From positions 310,001 through 374,000 of the forward strand of contig CANMTP010000002.1 in assembly GCA_947500845.1 (NCBI GenBank): 64,000 nucleotides of DNA. The letters run 5' to 3'. The stretch is from an uncultured Aquimarina sp. GTDB lineage: Bacteria > Bacteroidota > Bacteroidia > Flavobacteriales > Flavobacteriaceae. Positions 26,985 to 36,410 of this stretch are shown here, piece by piece (positions within the stretch are counted from its first letter, which is position 1; each line of letters opens with the position of its first letter). The translations under genes and the position numbers were made by a program. The notes below the pieces were generated by a model. The model was not told the origin of the DNA. It saw only the letters and a list, made by a program, of their open reading frames with translations, and did no database searches.

Positions 26985-27509
26985 ATGAAAATATTCACAT
27001 TAAATCTTATTACCGCAATGATTATGGTAACAAACCCAATCCGAACCGAACTAATTGGAAAACATATTAGCGAAATTCCTAATGCTATTTTGGAAAATGA
27101 TACATCCTCCAAGGGTAAATGGTATAAAACTAATGGAAATTATGATTTTTTAGGAAAGCCTTACAATAATAATTTGTCTATTGTAACCGATAAAAAAGAT
27201 ATCATACAATACTATTATTTTTCCCTAAGAGGTCAAATGGATAGAATGTTTTTTGATAAGATGACTGAAGAATTTGGGCACCCTACAGTAATGTATAAAA
27301 TGGATCAGATGGTAATTACAAGCTCTAGTGTAGATGCTCTTGGGATTCGTGGTACTGCTATGACCGGAAGAGTAAAAGAATGTATGTTTGAAGATAATCC
27401 CGTTTTTATTTTTTGGGATAAAGAAGGATATAGCATCCATGCTAATTTAGGTTCTCAAAGATCATTTAATATACAAATTGGTAATAAAGATTTTATGCTT
27501 GCTAAATAG
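26985..27509 (+). CDS. Uncharacterised protein following the lipoprotein gene
   Basis: The 174-residue protein has a weakly hydrophobic N-terminus (MKIFTLNLITAMIMVTNP) that may serve as a signal peptide, though no clear cleavage site is seen. The remainder contains alternating strands and charged stretches with no motif I recognise. It starts 7 bp after the lipoprotein gene and ends just before a strong terminator, so the two form a transcription unit and may act together at the envelope. Function unknown. Confidence 0.7.
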   Translation: MKIFTLNLITAMIMVTNPIRTELIGKHISEIPNAILENDTSSKGKWYKTNGNYDFLGKPYNNNLSIVTDKKDIIQYYYFSLRGQMDRMFFDKMTEEFGHPTVMYKMDQMVITSSSVDALGIRGTAMTGRVKECMFEDNPVFIFWDKEGYSIHANLGSQRSFNIQIGNKDFMLAK

Positions 27510-27524
27510 CTCTTGATTATACAC

Positions 27525-27562
27525 CAACTCTGCAAAGTCGTTCGACTTTGTAGAGTTGTTTT
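27525..27562 (+). terminator. Rho-independent terminator
   Basis: Arms CAACTCTGCAAAGTCG (27525-27540) and CGACTTTGTAGAGTTG (27543-27558) form a long stem with one G-T pair, followed by TTTT. It ends the lipoprotein unit at 25832-27509. Confidence 0.8.
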
Positions 27563-27720
27563 ATACAGTATATTAGACAAAATCTATAAAATTCATAAGA
27601 GAATTATTCTTAACGCAATATGCTGAAAACTTTCGGTTCTCAGGCAAAATTGCAGATTAAAAATAAGACGATATACCTATATTATCCATGATATCAATAA
27701 ATATTTGAATTCCACAATAA

Positions 27721-27906
27721 AAAATAAACAATACTTATTGTATTGTATTTTATCAAGGTAAAAACAGAAGTTGGCTATGGTCTATTAAAGAAATTAACAA
27801 AGATCACTTAATCGTTTATGATATTCCAGGTAAAAAAAGCTTTGTTAAGTTGCACAAGATTAAAGAAATAAAAAGTGAATCTAAAACATATCTTCCAAAT
27901 CGTTAA
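27721..27906 (+). pseudogene. Gene fragment without a start codon
   Basis: An open frame ending in TAA at 27904 reads VFYQGKNRSWLWSIKEINKD, then LIVYDIPGKKSFVKLHKIKEI, and has a coding-like composition. It is preceded in frame by TAA at 27718 and has no ATG or usual alternative start in a suitable place. It stands 5 bp before the next small gene. It may be the tail of a truncated gene or a small gene with an upstream frameshift. In the rest of 27563-27720 I see nothing. Confidence 0.35.
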
Positions 27907-27911
27907 TTATT

Positions 27912-28142
27912 ATGAAAAATAAACTAATAACCTTACAGATCGTTTTTTTATTTATTTGTCTACTATCATTTATAGTAATGTATTATAATACTACCTCGTA
28001 TACATATCCTAGCAGTGAAGATATGGGTATTGTAGCAAAAGGAAAAACTTTTTATATGAAATACCCTGGTGTTCTTGCCTTTGTTTCTTTATTGATATCC
28101 ACCATTGTATTTTTTATTTATCGTAAACGATTAAAAAGCTAA
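27912..28142 (+). CDS. Small membrane protein of unknown function
   Basis: The 76-residue protein has two hydrophobic helices (about residues 8-26 and 52-71) separated by a short extracytoplasmic-like loop, with a basic C-terminus (YRKRLKS). No family is recognised. It begins 5 bp after the gene fragment at 27721-27906, which suggests the two once formed an operon. Given the length, it is a moderate-confidence call based on codon-like composition and a clear ATG. Confidence 0.5.
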   Translation: MKNKLITLQIVFLFICLLSFIVMYYNTTSYTYPSSEDMGIVAKGKTFYMKYPGVLAFVSLLISTIVFFIYRKRLKS

Positions 28143-28289
28143 TTGCAAAACAAAAATATGAAGAATTAAATGTTCAAATAATATCGCCAAATATTTTACT
28201 CATACCAAGTTGTAGAAAATATTTCTCAAATGGAAAATTTTATTAATACTTTGAAAATTTGAGTTGTTTTATAATTACATATCAAGAAC

Positions 28290-29081
28290 ATGCCATACAT
28301 CTCATCCTTAAACATTCAAACCGATAGAATGAAACCCTTTCCGTTTGATGTTCCTTCTATTCAATTTGCAAAAAACATACAATTCCCTTCTCCGGTTACC
28401 TTTATTATTGGAGATAACGGCACAGGTAAATCCACCTTATTAGAAACCTTGGCATATCGATTACAACTCCCCCATATCGATGGATCTAGCTACCACAAAC
28501 GAGGATTTACTGCGGCAAAATTGTTAGTGCCTTTTTTAGAGTTGGATTGGGACATAGAACGAGGTGTAGGATTCTTTTTTAGAGCCGAAGATTTTGGAGA
28601 TTTCATTAACAGCATTGAAAGACAAGATGCAAAACTACATGATGATTTGAATAGTTTGCATGGAGAAGTACCTGACCAGATCATTAAAAAAATGAAGGAA
28701 AGTGCCAATTATCAATTGCACCATATGAGAAAGAACTATGGACAAAAATTGCAGGCGTTCTCCCACGGTGAGGCATATCTTCAGATCATGCATGAGAAAA
28801 TTAATCAAAGAGGCATTTATCTTTTGGATGAACCTGAAGCCGCTTTATCACCATCAAAACAATTATCTCTTATGTATTTCATCCACGAGCATCTACAAAA
28901 TCACGTGTCGCAGTTTATTATTGTGACTCATGCTCCTATGCTCATGGCATATCCAGGTGCAACTTTGTATGAGATTACCAAAAACAATATGTCTCAAGTA
29001 GCTTTAGAAGATGTAGAACATTATTCAATTACCAAATCTTTCTTAAATAATCCCGAGGCGTATTTACGGTTTTTGAAGTAA
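28290..29081 (+). CDS. AAA/ABC-type ATPase
   Basis: This 263-residue soluble ATPase has a Walker A motif GDNGTGKST (41-49), an ABC-signature-like SHGEAYLQI, and a Walker B motif GIYLLDEPEAALS followed by a switch His in IVTHAPMLM. It matches stand-alone ATPases of the AAA_21/AAA_23 type, with no membrane partner adjacent. Related proteins occur in DNA repair, defence and nucleotide handling, but context gives no hint here. It stands alone between small unknown genes and comEC, with 148 bp of gene-free DNA upstream. Confidence 0.85.
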   Translation: MPYISSLNIQTDRMKPFPFDVPSIQFAKNIQFPSPVTFIIGDNGTGKSTLLETLAYRLQLPHIDGSSYHKRGFTAAKLLVPFLELDWDIERGVGFFFRAEDFGDFINSIERQDAKLHDDLNSLHGEVPDQIIKKMKESANYQLHHMRKNYGQKLQAFSHGEAYLQIMHEKINQRGIYLLDEPEAALSPSKQLSLMYFIHEHLQNHVSQFIIVTHAPMLMAYPGATLYEITKNNMSQVALEDVEHYSITKSFLNNPEAYLRFLK

Positions 29082-29158
29082 AGCCTCGACTCCGCTCAAC
29101 CTTACAGTTAGGCTATTCCGACATAAATCTTATCTCGCCTCAGAGCTTAAATCTGTTC

Positions 29159-29179
29159 CAGTTTCATAAAATGAAACTG
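29159..29179. repeat. Palindromic element CAGTTTCA-N5-TGAAACTG, copy 2
   Basis: Perfect 8-bp arms CAGTTTCA and TGAAACTG around TAAAA, 57 bp upstream of the comEC start. A TTG lies about 19 bp after the palindrome, as in copy 1 (roughly 17 bp) and copy 3 (about 15 bp). Confidence 0.75.
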
Positions 29180-29236
29180 ATATCTATTATCATTGCATAG
29201 ATAGACACTTTAAAAAAATGTTCTACTCTATTAGGA

Positions 29237-31288
29237 ATGAAATTACTCAATGTCCCTTTTATAATTATTACCTTATCAACCATCACTGGTATAATTTTAG
29301 GATATTATACTACTTTCTCTTTAGAAACATCTCTAATCATATTTATTATTTCTATCGGGTTGTTACTATTTACATGGCATCACTCTAAAAAAATATTCAA
29401 CGAGTCCTATACTTTTACCTTTTCAGCAATCGCGGCTTTTATCCTTTTTGGTACCGTATTAGTGCAAATTCATAATCCAAAAAACGATTTGAAGCACTAC
29501 AGCCATATCCTTAATCAGAAAAATGATCAGAAAAAAGAAATTGGGATCAGGTTTTATATAAAAGAGCGTTTAAAACCTACCTCTTATTATAACAAATATA
29601 TTGTCTCTATTCAATTTATTGAAGAAAACCAAGCGAAAGGTAATTTGCTTCTTCAAGTTCCAAAAGATACCACAAATAGTATTTTGGCGGTAGGAGAAAC
29701 CTATACGGTTCTATCTAAATTGAAGTCTATTCCAAATCCACTAAATCCAAATCAATTTGATTATGCACACTATCTTCGTAATCTTTACATATATCATCAG
29801 ACAACAGTATCCCCTCACCAACTTATTAATAATTATGAAGTACAAAGGTCACTGTTTAGTTTAGCCGATCAAATAAGAAAGAATATCAACTTAAAACTAT
29901 CTAAATATTCATTTTCTCCTGAACAGCTATCTATTATCAATGCTCTGATTTTGGGTCAACGTCAAGATATAGATCAAGAAGTTTTCGAGAACTACAGAGA
30001 TGCAGGGGCTATCCATATTTTGGCAGTTTCAGGACTGCATGTGGGAATCTTATTGCTCATTCTAAATTTGATATTAAAGCCATTGCATAGACTTCTTCGA
30101 AAAGGAAAAATTATCGTATTGTTAATCACCATTTTCTCCCTTTGGTGCTTTGCTATTCTTGCTGGGTTATCACCATCGGTCCTAAGAGCCGTAACTATGT
30201 TTTCTTTTCTTGCTATCGGAATACAATTAAGATCTCAAACTAGCATATACAATTCGCTTTTTGTATCCATGTTTATACTCCTTTGTTTCAATCCACTCCT
30301 GTTATTTTCAGTTGGCTTTCAACTTAGTTATTTGGCAGTTTTCGCAATTGTTTGGATTCAGCCGATAATAGCAAAGCAGTATCATCCTAAATTTTATATC
30401 TCTAAAAAGCTGTGGGAAACCTTTACAGTGACCATTAGTGCACAATTGGGACTGCTCCCGCTCTCTTTATTTTATTTTCATCAGTTCCCAATTTTATTTT
30501 TTGTTTCTAATCTTATTATCATTCCTTTTTTAGGGATAATACTTGGGTTTGGAATTACGGTAATTATTTTAGCCTTAACAGGAATATTACCTCAAGCCGT
30601 TGCCAATTTATTTGGCGCTAGTATCGATATTATGAATACGATCATAGCTTGGGTGGCAGATCAAAAAACATTCTTGATTACAGATATCCCATTTTCATGG
30701 AGAATGCTCATTACACTCTACATCATTCTTATAATGTCGATAACATTATTTGAGAGGTATGAAAAAAGAAAATTGTATTGGACAGTAATTCCTATAATTG
30801 TGATGTTCCTTGTTCTTACCTTCGAAAAGCAGCATGCCTTACAAAAACAAGAGTTGGTCATATTTCAAAATCAACAAAACACTACTCTAGGCGTTCTTGA
30901 TAGTAAAAAATTGCACCTTTATAGTAGGAAGTATATTTCTGACAAAACGCAGCACTTTTTGTTTGGTAATTATCTTATTCAAAACCAAGCCATAGCAGAT
31001 AGCTCTGTTATCTCTCTAAAGAACATATATAGTTATAAAAATCAAATGATTTTGGTGATTGATAGTAGCTCAATATACCTCAAAAAACAATTAAGACCCG
31101 ACATTGTCCTTCTAATTGATTCTCCAAAAATTCATTTGGATAGAATGATCGATAGTTTACAGCCTAAACAAATTATTGCCGACGGAAGTAATTTCAAGAG
31201 TTATACAGATCGTTGGGAAACTAGTTGCAGGAAACGAAATATCCCTTTTCACCGTACTGACAAGCAGGGAGCTTTTATTTTAGAATAA
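29237..31288 (+). CDS. comEC: ComEC/Rec2 family DNA uptake channel
   Basis: The 683-residue protein has an N-terminal membrane/OB-like region (about 1-190) and a Competence domain with about eight helices (about 225-510, with ILAVSGLHVGILLLIL and AGLSPSVLRA). The C-terminal segment (about 540-683) matches the position of the metallo-beta-lactamase-like domain but lacks the HxHxDH metal site, as in many Bacteroidota ComEC. It would carry single-stranded DNA across the inner membrane during transformation. It is transcribed alone and is convergent with the serine hydrolase gene, with 12 bp between stops. Confidence 0.9.
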   Translation: MKLLNVPFIIITLSTITGIILGYYTTFSLETSLIIFIISIGLLLFTWHHSKKIFNESYTFTFSAIAAFILFGTVLVQIHNPKNDLKHYSHILNQKNDQKKEIGIRFYIKERLKPTSYYNKYIVSIQFIEENQAKGNLLLQVPKDTTNSILAVGETYTVLSKLKSIPNPLNPNQFDYAHYLRNLYIYHQTTVSPHQLINNYEVQRSLFSLADQIRKNINLKLSKYSFSPEQLSIINALILGQRQDIDQEVFENYRDAGAIHILAVSGLHVGILLLILNLILKPLHRLLRKGKIIVLLITIFSLWCFAILAGLSPSVLRAVTMFSFLAIGIQLRSQTSIYNSLFVSMFILLCFNPLLLFSVGFQLSYLAVFAIVWIQPIIAKQYHPKFYISKKLWETFTVTISAQLGLLPLSLFYFHQFPILFFVSNLIIIPFLGIILGFGITVIILALTGILPQAVANLFGASIDIMNTIIAWVADQKTFLITDIPFSWRMLITLYIILIMSITLFERYEKRKLYWTVIPIIVMFLVLTFEKQHALQKQELVIFQNQQNTTLGVLDSKKLHLYSRKYISDKTQHFLFGNYLIQNQAIADSSVISLKNIYSYKNQMILVIDSSSIYLKKQLRPDIVLLIDSPKIHLDRMIDSLQPKQIIADGSNFKSYTDRWETSCRKRNIPFHRTDKQGAFILE

Positions 31289-31300
31289 AAATTTTGGTAT

Positions 31301-32590
31301 TTACAATACAACTAAAGACTCCTGGATGTCTTCGGCACCTTGAGTATCCAATATTTCCTGTAAAATTTTTCGAATTTTAGGAATACAATCTTTTGCCATT
31401 TTGTTTGGGCTATTAAAGAGTACACAAATTCCCAGGTCCTCATTGGGATAAATTGCAATCTCACTTCTGTAGTTGTTCACTCCGCCTCCATGATGAATGA
31501 CTTTATTTAGCTCTCCAGTATTGGCATCATCAAACTCATGAACTCGCCACCCTAGTCCATAATAAGAAGCTTTATACCCTGGCCATCTCTGGTAGTAATT
31601 TCTTCTACCTCCAACCTGAACCATTGGACTGAAGACTTCTTCCATAGTTTTAGTCATTAAAACATCGGGATTATTACCTAACAGAAATTTCATCCATTTC
31701 CCCATATCAATAGCACTGGCATTGATACCTCCTGCGGCAATAGCGTTGTAATATTTCTTATTAATCTTGGTTGGCCTCCAACCACGACGTACGCGTTGAT
31801 GTGGCATCGCAACATTGTTAGAATGCTCTAAAGCCTCATAACTTGCCGAAGCAGTCTCCATTTGCAAAGGACTAAATATTCTATCTTTAATTACTTCTCT
31901 TAATGGTTTTCCTGTTATTCGTTCTATAATTTCACCGCTAAGTGCAAATATGGCATTTTGATAATTATATACGCTTCCGGGCTTTTGCAAAGGTAGCACC
32001 TCATTAAAACGACCTGCGATGGTGGTTAACGCCAATCCATCTTCTACAAGATTAGTAAAACTATGGTAAGGTAATCCAGAAGTATGCGATAACACATGTG
32101 ACAGTGTTACTTGGTTAGCTTGTTTTTTATTGGCCAGTTTAAAATTTGGTATATGGTCAATAATCTTATCTTCCCAGTCGATAAGACCGTCTTGTACATG
32201 AATACCTGTCAAAATTCCTGCAAAACCTTTGGACACAGAGCCTATTCTAAAAATGGTCTCCGCATTAACAGTATCTTTAAGAGCAACATTCTTATTTCCA
32301 AAACCTCCGGAATAAATGATTGAGTCACATTTTACAACTGAAACAGAAGCTCCTACAATTTGATTTTTATCAATTGCATTATTAAAGTACTCCTGAATAG
32401 CCTCTTCTAATTTTTGTTGATAGCGATTTGTAAAATGAATTTCTGGCGGTTGCGGTAAGGGAAGCTGAACACGGTCAACTTTTCCTGATAATGTTTGTTT
32501 TTTCTCTTCAGGTTGTTTTGCAGATACAAAAGAAAACAGCAAAACAATCAACAGCATAGAGGGGGTAGCTATGGCTAAAATTTTTTTCAT
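31301..32590 (-). CDS. Serine hydrolase, class C beta-lactamase-like
   Basis: The 429-residue exported protein has a signal peptide (residues 1-24, ending VSA) and a penicillin-binding/beta-lactamase fold. The SxxK motif is SVSK (S118 to K121) and YxN is YQN within VYNYQNAIF. HHGGGVNNYRS takes the place of the KTG motif, as in esterase-type and D-aminopeptidase-type members. Substrate is not deducible; options include D-peptide hydrolysis, esterase activity or beta-lactam hydrolysis. It is transcribed alone toward comEC. Confidence 0.88.
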   Translation of the reverse strand: MKKILAIATPSMLLIVLLFSFVSAKQPEEKKQTLSGKVDRVQLPLPQPPEIHFTNRYQQKLEEAIQEYFNNAIDKNQIVGASVSVVKCDSIIYSGGFGNKNVALKDTVNAETIFRIGSVSKGFAGILTGIHVQDGLIDWEDKIIDHIPNFKLANKKQANQVTLSHVLSHTSGLPYHSFTNLVEDGLALTTIAGRFNEVLPLQKPGSVYNYQNAIFALSGEIIERITGKPLREVIKDRIFSPLQMETASASYEALEHSNNVAMPHQRVRRGWRPTKINKKYYNAIAAGGINASAIDMGKWMKFLLGNNPDVLMTKTMEEVFSPMVQVGGRRNYYQRWPGYKASYYGLGWRVHEFDDANTGELNKVIHHGGGVNNYRSEIAIYPNEDLGICVLFNSPNKMAKDCIPKIRKILQEILDTQGAEDIQESLVVL

Positions 32591-32800
32591 AAGTAGGTTT
32601 CTGACACAAAAAAAGATAAAAACATCGACAAAAGCAATAAAAAATCCTTTGAAATACGTTTTTAACTTTTTTTTAAGCTAAATCAGGGTATTTTTTGGGT
32701 TTACGAATAAGATAACGACTACAAAGTCAATTAATTGTATGTCAATAGTTAAGATTATATGATTTGAGACTTAACGGAAATATTTAATTGCTGCAAAAAA

Positions 32801-33340
32801 TTAATTTGAAAATGTACTCACAAAAGATTTTTCATATTTCTTCCAGGCATCCGCAGTGGTTAATTTTTTATAATCATTATTATTAATCATTTTTAAGTAA
32901 ATTTCCAGCTGTTGTGGAGTTTTAAAACCTACTACAGGAGCAATAAGATTCCCTTTCTCATCAAAAAATACCATACTAGGATACCCCGTTACTTTTAAAG
33001 CATTGGCAAAAAAATGTTGACTATTTCTTCCTTTCCTATTGGGATTATAGTTTGGATTTGTATATGTGAAATTGTTATATCGAATCTCTTCTGTACCTTC
33101 TGCGTTAAATTTTACAGCATAGTAATGCTTGTTTACATAAGAAACCACGTCTTTATTATGGAAAGTCTTCTTATCCAGAAGCTTACAAGGCCCGCACCAA
33201 TCTGTATATACATCCATAAAAATCTTCTTGGGCTCTTTTTTTTGAGCTTCCAGTGCTTCATTCATAGACATCCAATTGATCTCTTGTGCATGAATAGCAA
33301 AACACATGAAAAAGATAAAAACAGAAAGTAGGTATTTCAT
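32801..33340 (-). CDS. Exported thioredoxin-fold protein
   Basis: This 179-residue protein has a signal peptide (residues 1-18, ending IHA) and a thioredoxin fold with the active site DWCGPCK (C49-C52), followed by KKTFHNKDVVSYVNKHYYAVK and GYPSMVFF with the cis-Pro region. It probably acts as a periplasmic thiol-disulfide reductase or isomerase. It lies 93 bp downstream of the POT transporter genes on the same strand and may be read from that operon, though a separate promoter is possible. Confidence 0.88.
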   Translation of the reverse strand: MKYLLSVFIFFMCFAIHAQEINWMSMNEALEAQKKEPKKIFMDVYTDWCGPCKLLDKKTFHNKDVVSYVNKHYYAVKFNAEGTEEIRYNNFTYTNPNYNPNRKGRNSQHFFANALKVTGYPSMVFFDEKGNLIAPVVGFKTPQQLEIYLKMINNNDYKKLTTADAWKKYEKSFVSTFSN

Positions 33341-33433
33341 AATTATTGTTTTTTATTTATTGGGAACAAAAACTGTTCCTTATTTAAAACCTCACTCGTC
33401 ATTGGGAAACGAGCGAAGTTATATATTATTTCA

Positions 33434-34981
33434 TTAATGTATCCCATGCATCATTTTCTTCATCTTAGGAGTAATTATGATTAAAATTACACCTGCTAAA
33501 CATGGAATAATAGTAAAAATAAGGAAGAAAGCAGACATGGAATATTGTTCTACAATTATATCTATGTAACTTCCTACAAAACCAGCTAATTTATTGCCAA
33601 TTGCAATTGCTAAATACCATATACCAAACATCACGCCAATTTTCTTGGCAGGAACCAATTTTGATACGTAAGATAACCCAACTGGAGATAAACATAATTC
33701 GCCCATTGTATGTAATAAATATGCAATGACCAACCAAATTAAACTAACAGATGCTGTTTTGGCTCCTTGAGGAATTGTTGAAGCTCCCCAGGCCAACATC
33801 CCAAATCCGATCCCCAATAGAATCATTCCTAATGCAAACTTTACCGTTGCAGAGGGATTATATTTACTTTCCCAAACTTTAGAAAATAATGGAGCGAGTG
33901 TGATGATGAATAATGAGTTTAATATTAAAAACCAAGAAGCTGGTATTTCTGTAGTATCTTGTGGAAGAATTACAGAAAGTTTCCAAAGTGCTATGGCCCA
34001 AACACTCAAAAAACTTATTCCTAAAACAATATTAGACAATGAGATTTTTTTAAATGTTTGCTGAAATAATTTCAGTAAAACCCAGGTAATAATTCCTAAC
34101 GGAACGATAGTAATAAGTGTATCTACAATCTTAAAAATCAATGCAGAGTTCCCGCCTAAGATTCTTTGCGTAAAATTATTGGCAAAAATAGTCATCGAAC
34201 CACTAGCTTGCTCAAAAGCTGCCCAAAAGAAAACCACAAAAAAGGCTAAAATACCAACAACAACATATCGATCTCTTTGAACATAACCGGGTATTTTTTC
34301 TTGAATAAGGGTTTCCGTATTTTTTTCTATAGCATTCGATACATCTATATTTTTTATTGGTTCTGCACCAACCTTGCCAAAAATGCTCCTTCCGAACCAA
34401 AATTGTAACATTCCAAGCATCATAAAGATACCCGCAAGTCCGAATCCCCAGGACCAACTCAAATTCTCACCAAGAAAACCACAAAGTAAAACCCCTATAA
34501 AGCCACCAGAGTTCACACCCATATAAAATATAGTATATGCCCCGTCTTTTCTTTCGGGAAACTTATCATAAAGACCACTTACTATCGAGGTAATATTGGG
34601 TTTGAAAAGACCGTTACCTATGATCAAAAATCCAACACCGATATACAATGTAGTTTCGGTATCTAATGCCATTGAAGCATGACCAAGAGTCATAATCAGA
34701 GCTCCTAATGCTACTGCTTTTTGATATCCTGTAAATTTATCTGCGATCCACCCTCCAATAACCGGGGTCACATAAACTAAAGAGGTGTAAGTCCCTAGAA
34801 GAGCCAAAGCCCTTTCATTAGACCATTCCCATCCCCCTTCGGCAAAAGTAGACGTAAGGAATAATACAAATATGGCACGCATTCCATAATAGGAAAAGCG
34901 CTCCCACATTTCTGTAAAGAATAAAACAAATAATGCGGGTTTGTGTCCTAAAAGATTAAATTCGTTTGAATCAACAGTCAT
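33434..34981 (-). CDS. Peptide MFS transporter (POT/PTR family)
   Basis: The 515-residue protein has about 12-14 membrane helices and the POT signature: FFTEMWERFSYYGMRA at the N-terminus (the ExxER-type proton-coupling motif) and FTIFYMGVNSGGFIG. The family imports di- and tripeptides with protons. It follows a second POT gene by 8 bp and stands downstream of a DPP-IV-type peptidase, so the three form a peptide-breakdown and uptake unit. Differences between the two POT proteins in the middle loop suggest different substrate ranges. Confidence 0.93.
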   Translation of the reverse strand: MTVDSNEFNLLGHKPALFVLFFTEMWERFSYYGMRAIFVLFLTSTFAEGGWEWSNERALALLGTYTSLVYVTPVIGGWIADKFTGYQKAVALGALIMTLGHASMALDTETTLYIGVGFLIIGNGLFKPNITSIVSGLYDKFPERKDGAYTIFYMGVNSGGFIGVLLCGFLGENLSWSWGFGLAGIFMMLGMLQFWFGRSIFGKVGAEPIKNIDVSNAIEKNTETLIQEKIPGYVQRDRYVVVGILAFFVVFFWAAFEQASGSMTIFANNFTQRILGGNSALIFKIVDTLITIVPLGIITWVLLKLFQQTFKKISLSNIVLGISFLSVWAIALWKLSVILPQDTTEIPASWFLILNSLFIITLAPLFSKVWESKYNPSATVKFALGMILLGIGFGMLAWGASTIPQGAKTASVSLIWLVIAYLLHTMGELCLSPVGLSYVSKLVPAKKIGVMFGIWYLAIAIGNKLAGFVGSYIDIIVEQYSMSAFFLIFTIIPCLAGVILIIITPKMKKMMHGIH

Positions 34982-34989
34982 TATATCCG

Positions 34990-36393
34990 TTATGATTTGA
35001 TTTCCTCAACAGATTCAACTAGTTCATACCCTTCAGTCTCATATACTGTACCCTCTTTATCTTCAACACCGTGTGTAAGTACTTCTAATCTTTTTCTGAA
35101 TATCATAATGATCAAACCGAACGACACACAAAATAAGGCAATACCTGTAAAAATTGCTAATTCACCTTGACTTTCAGCCCATTGACCTAATAAACCTGCC
35201 AGTTTGTTTCCAAATCCTGTCATAGCAAAGTAAACACCCATCATAATAGCAGCATATTTAACTGGAGCGAGTTTGGTAATGAATGATAATGCTACTGGTG
35301 AAATACAAAGCTCTCCTATCGTATGAAACAGATATGCCAGTACCAACCAATACATGGCTGATGAACCGTCTGCATTAAATTCCATAGAAGCTGCAGTCAT
35401 AAAAAAGAATCCAGTACCCATAATAATCAGGCCGATAATCATTTTGAATAAGGAGCTTGAAACTTTTCCTTTTAATTTTCTATTTGCCCAATATAATGCT
35501 ACAGAGGTTCCAAGAAAGATGATAAACATAGCATTTAACGATTGAAACCATGAGGCAGGAACTTCCCAACCTAATAACATTCGATTTGTTTTTTCATTGG
35601 CGTAGATATTCATTAATCCACCTGCTTGTTCAAAAGCTCCCCAAAATACAATCACAAGTAAGAAAGAAATAAGTAAAACTATAATTCTATCTTTTTCGAT
35701 TTTAGTAAGTGGCTTTTTCAAGGCTTCTTTGTCTTCAATTTTTTCTGAAGTTCCCAGAAAGCCTCCTACGTGTGCTAAATACTTCTGACCAGCAATATAT
35801 TGAATCAACCCCAACGCCATACCAATACCAGCTAATCCAAAACCATAATGCCATCCATGCACTTCTCCTACATATCCAACTATTAAACTAGATAAAAAGG
35901 CTCCTAGATTAATTCCAATATAAAAAATGGTAAATCCTTTATCTCTACGTATATCTCCTTGTTTGTACAAACCACCTACCATAGTAGAAATATTTGGTTT
36001 CAACATTCCAACTCCGGCAATTATCAAACCAAGACCAGAATACCAAGCCCACATTTGTTCGACAGCCAATACACTATGTCCTAGTACTAATAAAATCCCT
36101 CCAATAAAAACAGACTTCTTTTGACCCAAAAATTTATCGGCAATCCATCCCCCGGGAATTGAAGCGACATAAACAAGCATAGTATACCAACCATAGAGAG
36201 CCAATGCTTCGCCAGTTGACCAACCTAACCCTGGATTTTCATCTACAGTTTTGGTCGTGAGATATAGAACAAAGAGCGCCCTCATTCCATAATAAGAAAA
36301 TCGTTCCCACATTTCTGTAAAAAATAATATATATAACCCTACCGGATGTCCAAAAAGCTCTTTTTGATGAGCTGCTTTAACTGTATTTGCCAT
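34990..36393 (-). CDS. Peptide MFS transporter (POT/PTR family), second copy
   Basis: This 467-residue POT transporter shares FFTEMWERFSYYGMRALFVLYL and FTIFYIGINLGAFLSS with its neighbour at 33434-34981 and has about 12-14 helices. It is 17 bp downstream of the DPP-IV peptidase gene and 8 bp upstream of the second POT gene. Proton-driven uptake of di- or tripeptides released by DPP-IV is the natural reading of the context. A charged C-terminal tail (about 445-467) is likely cytoplasmic. Confidence 0.93.
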   Translation of the reverse strand: MANTVKAAHQKELFGHPVGLYILFFTEMWERFSYYGMRALFVLYLTTKTVDENPGLGWSTGEALALYGWYTMLVYVASIPGGWIADKFLGQKKSVFIGGILLVLGHSVLAVEQMWAWYSGLGLIIAGVGMLKPNISTMVGGLYKQGDIRRDKGFTIFYIGINLGAFLSSLIVGYVGEVHGWHYGFGLAGIGMALGLIQYIAGQKYLAHVGGFLGTSEKIEDKEALKKPLTKIEKDRIIVLLISFLLVIVFWGAFEQAGGLMNIYANEKTNRMLLGWEVPASWFQSLNAMFIIFLGTSVALYWANRKLKGKVSSSLFKMIIGLIIMGTGFFFMTAASMEFNADGSSAMYWLVLAYLFHTIGELCISPVALSFITKLAPVKYAAIMMGVYFAMTGFGNKLAGLLGQWAESQGELAIFTGIALFCVSFGLIIMIFRKRLEVLTHGVEDKEGTVYETEGYELVESVEEIKS

Positions 36394-36410
36394 TATGTTA
36401 GTTTAATTAT

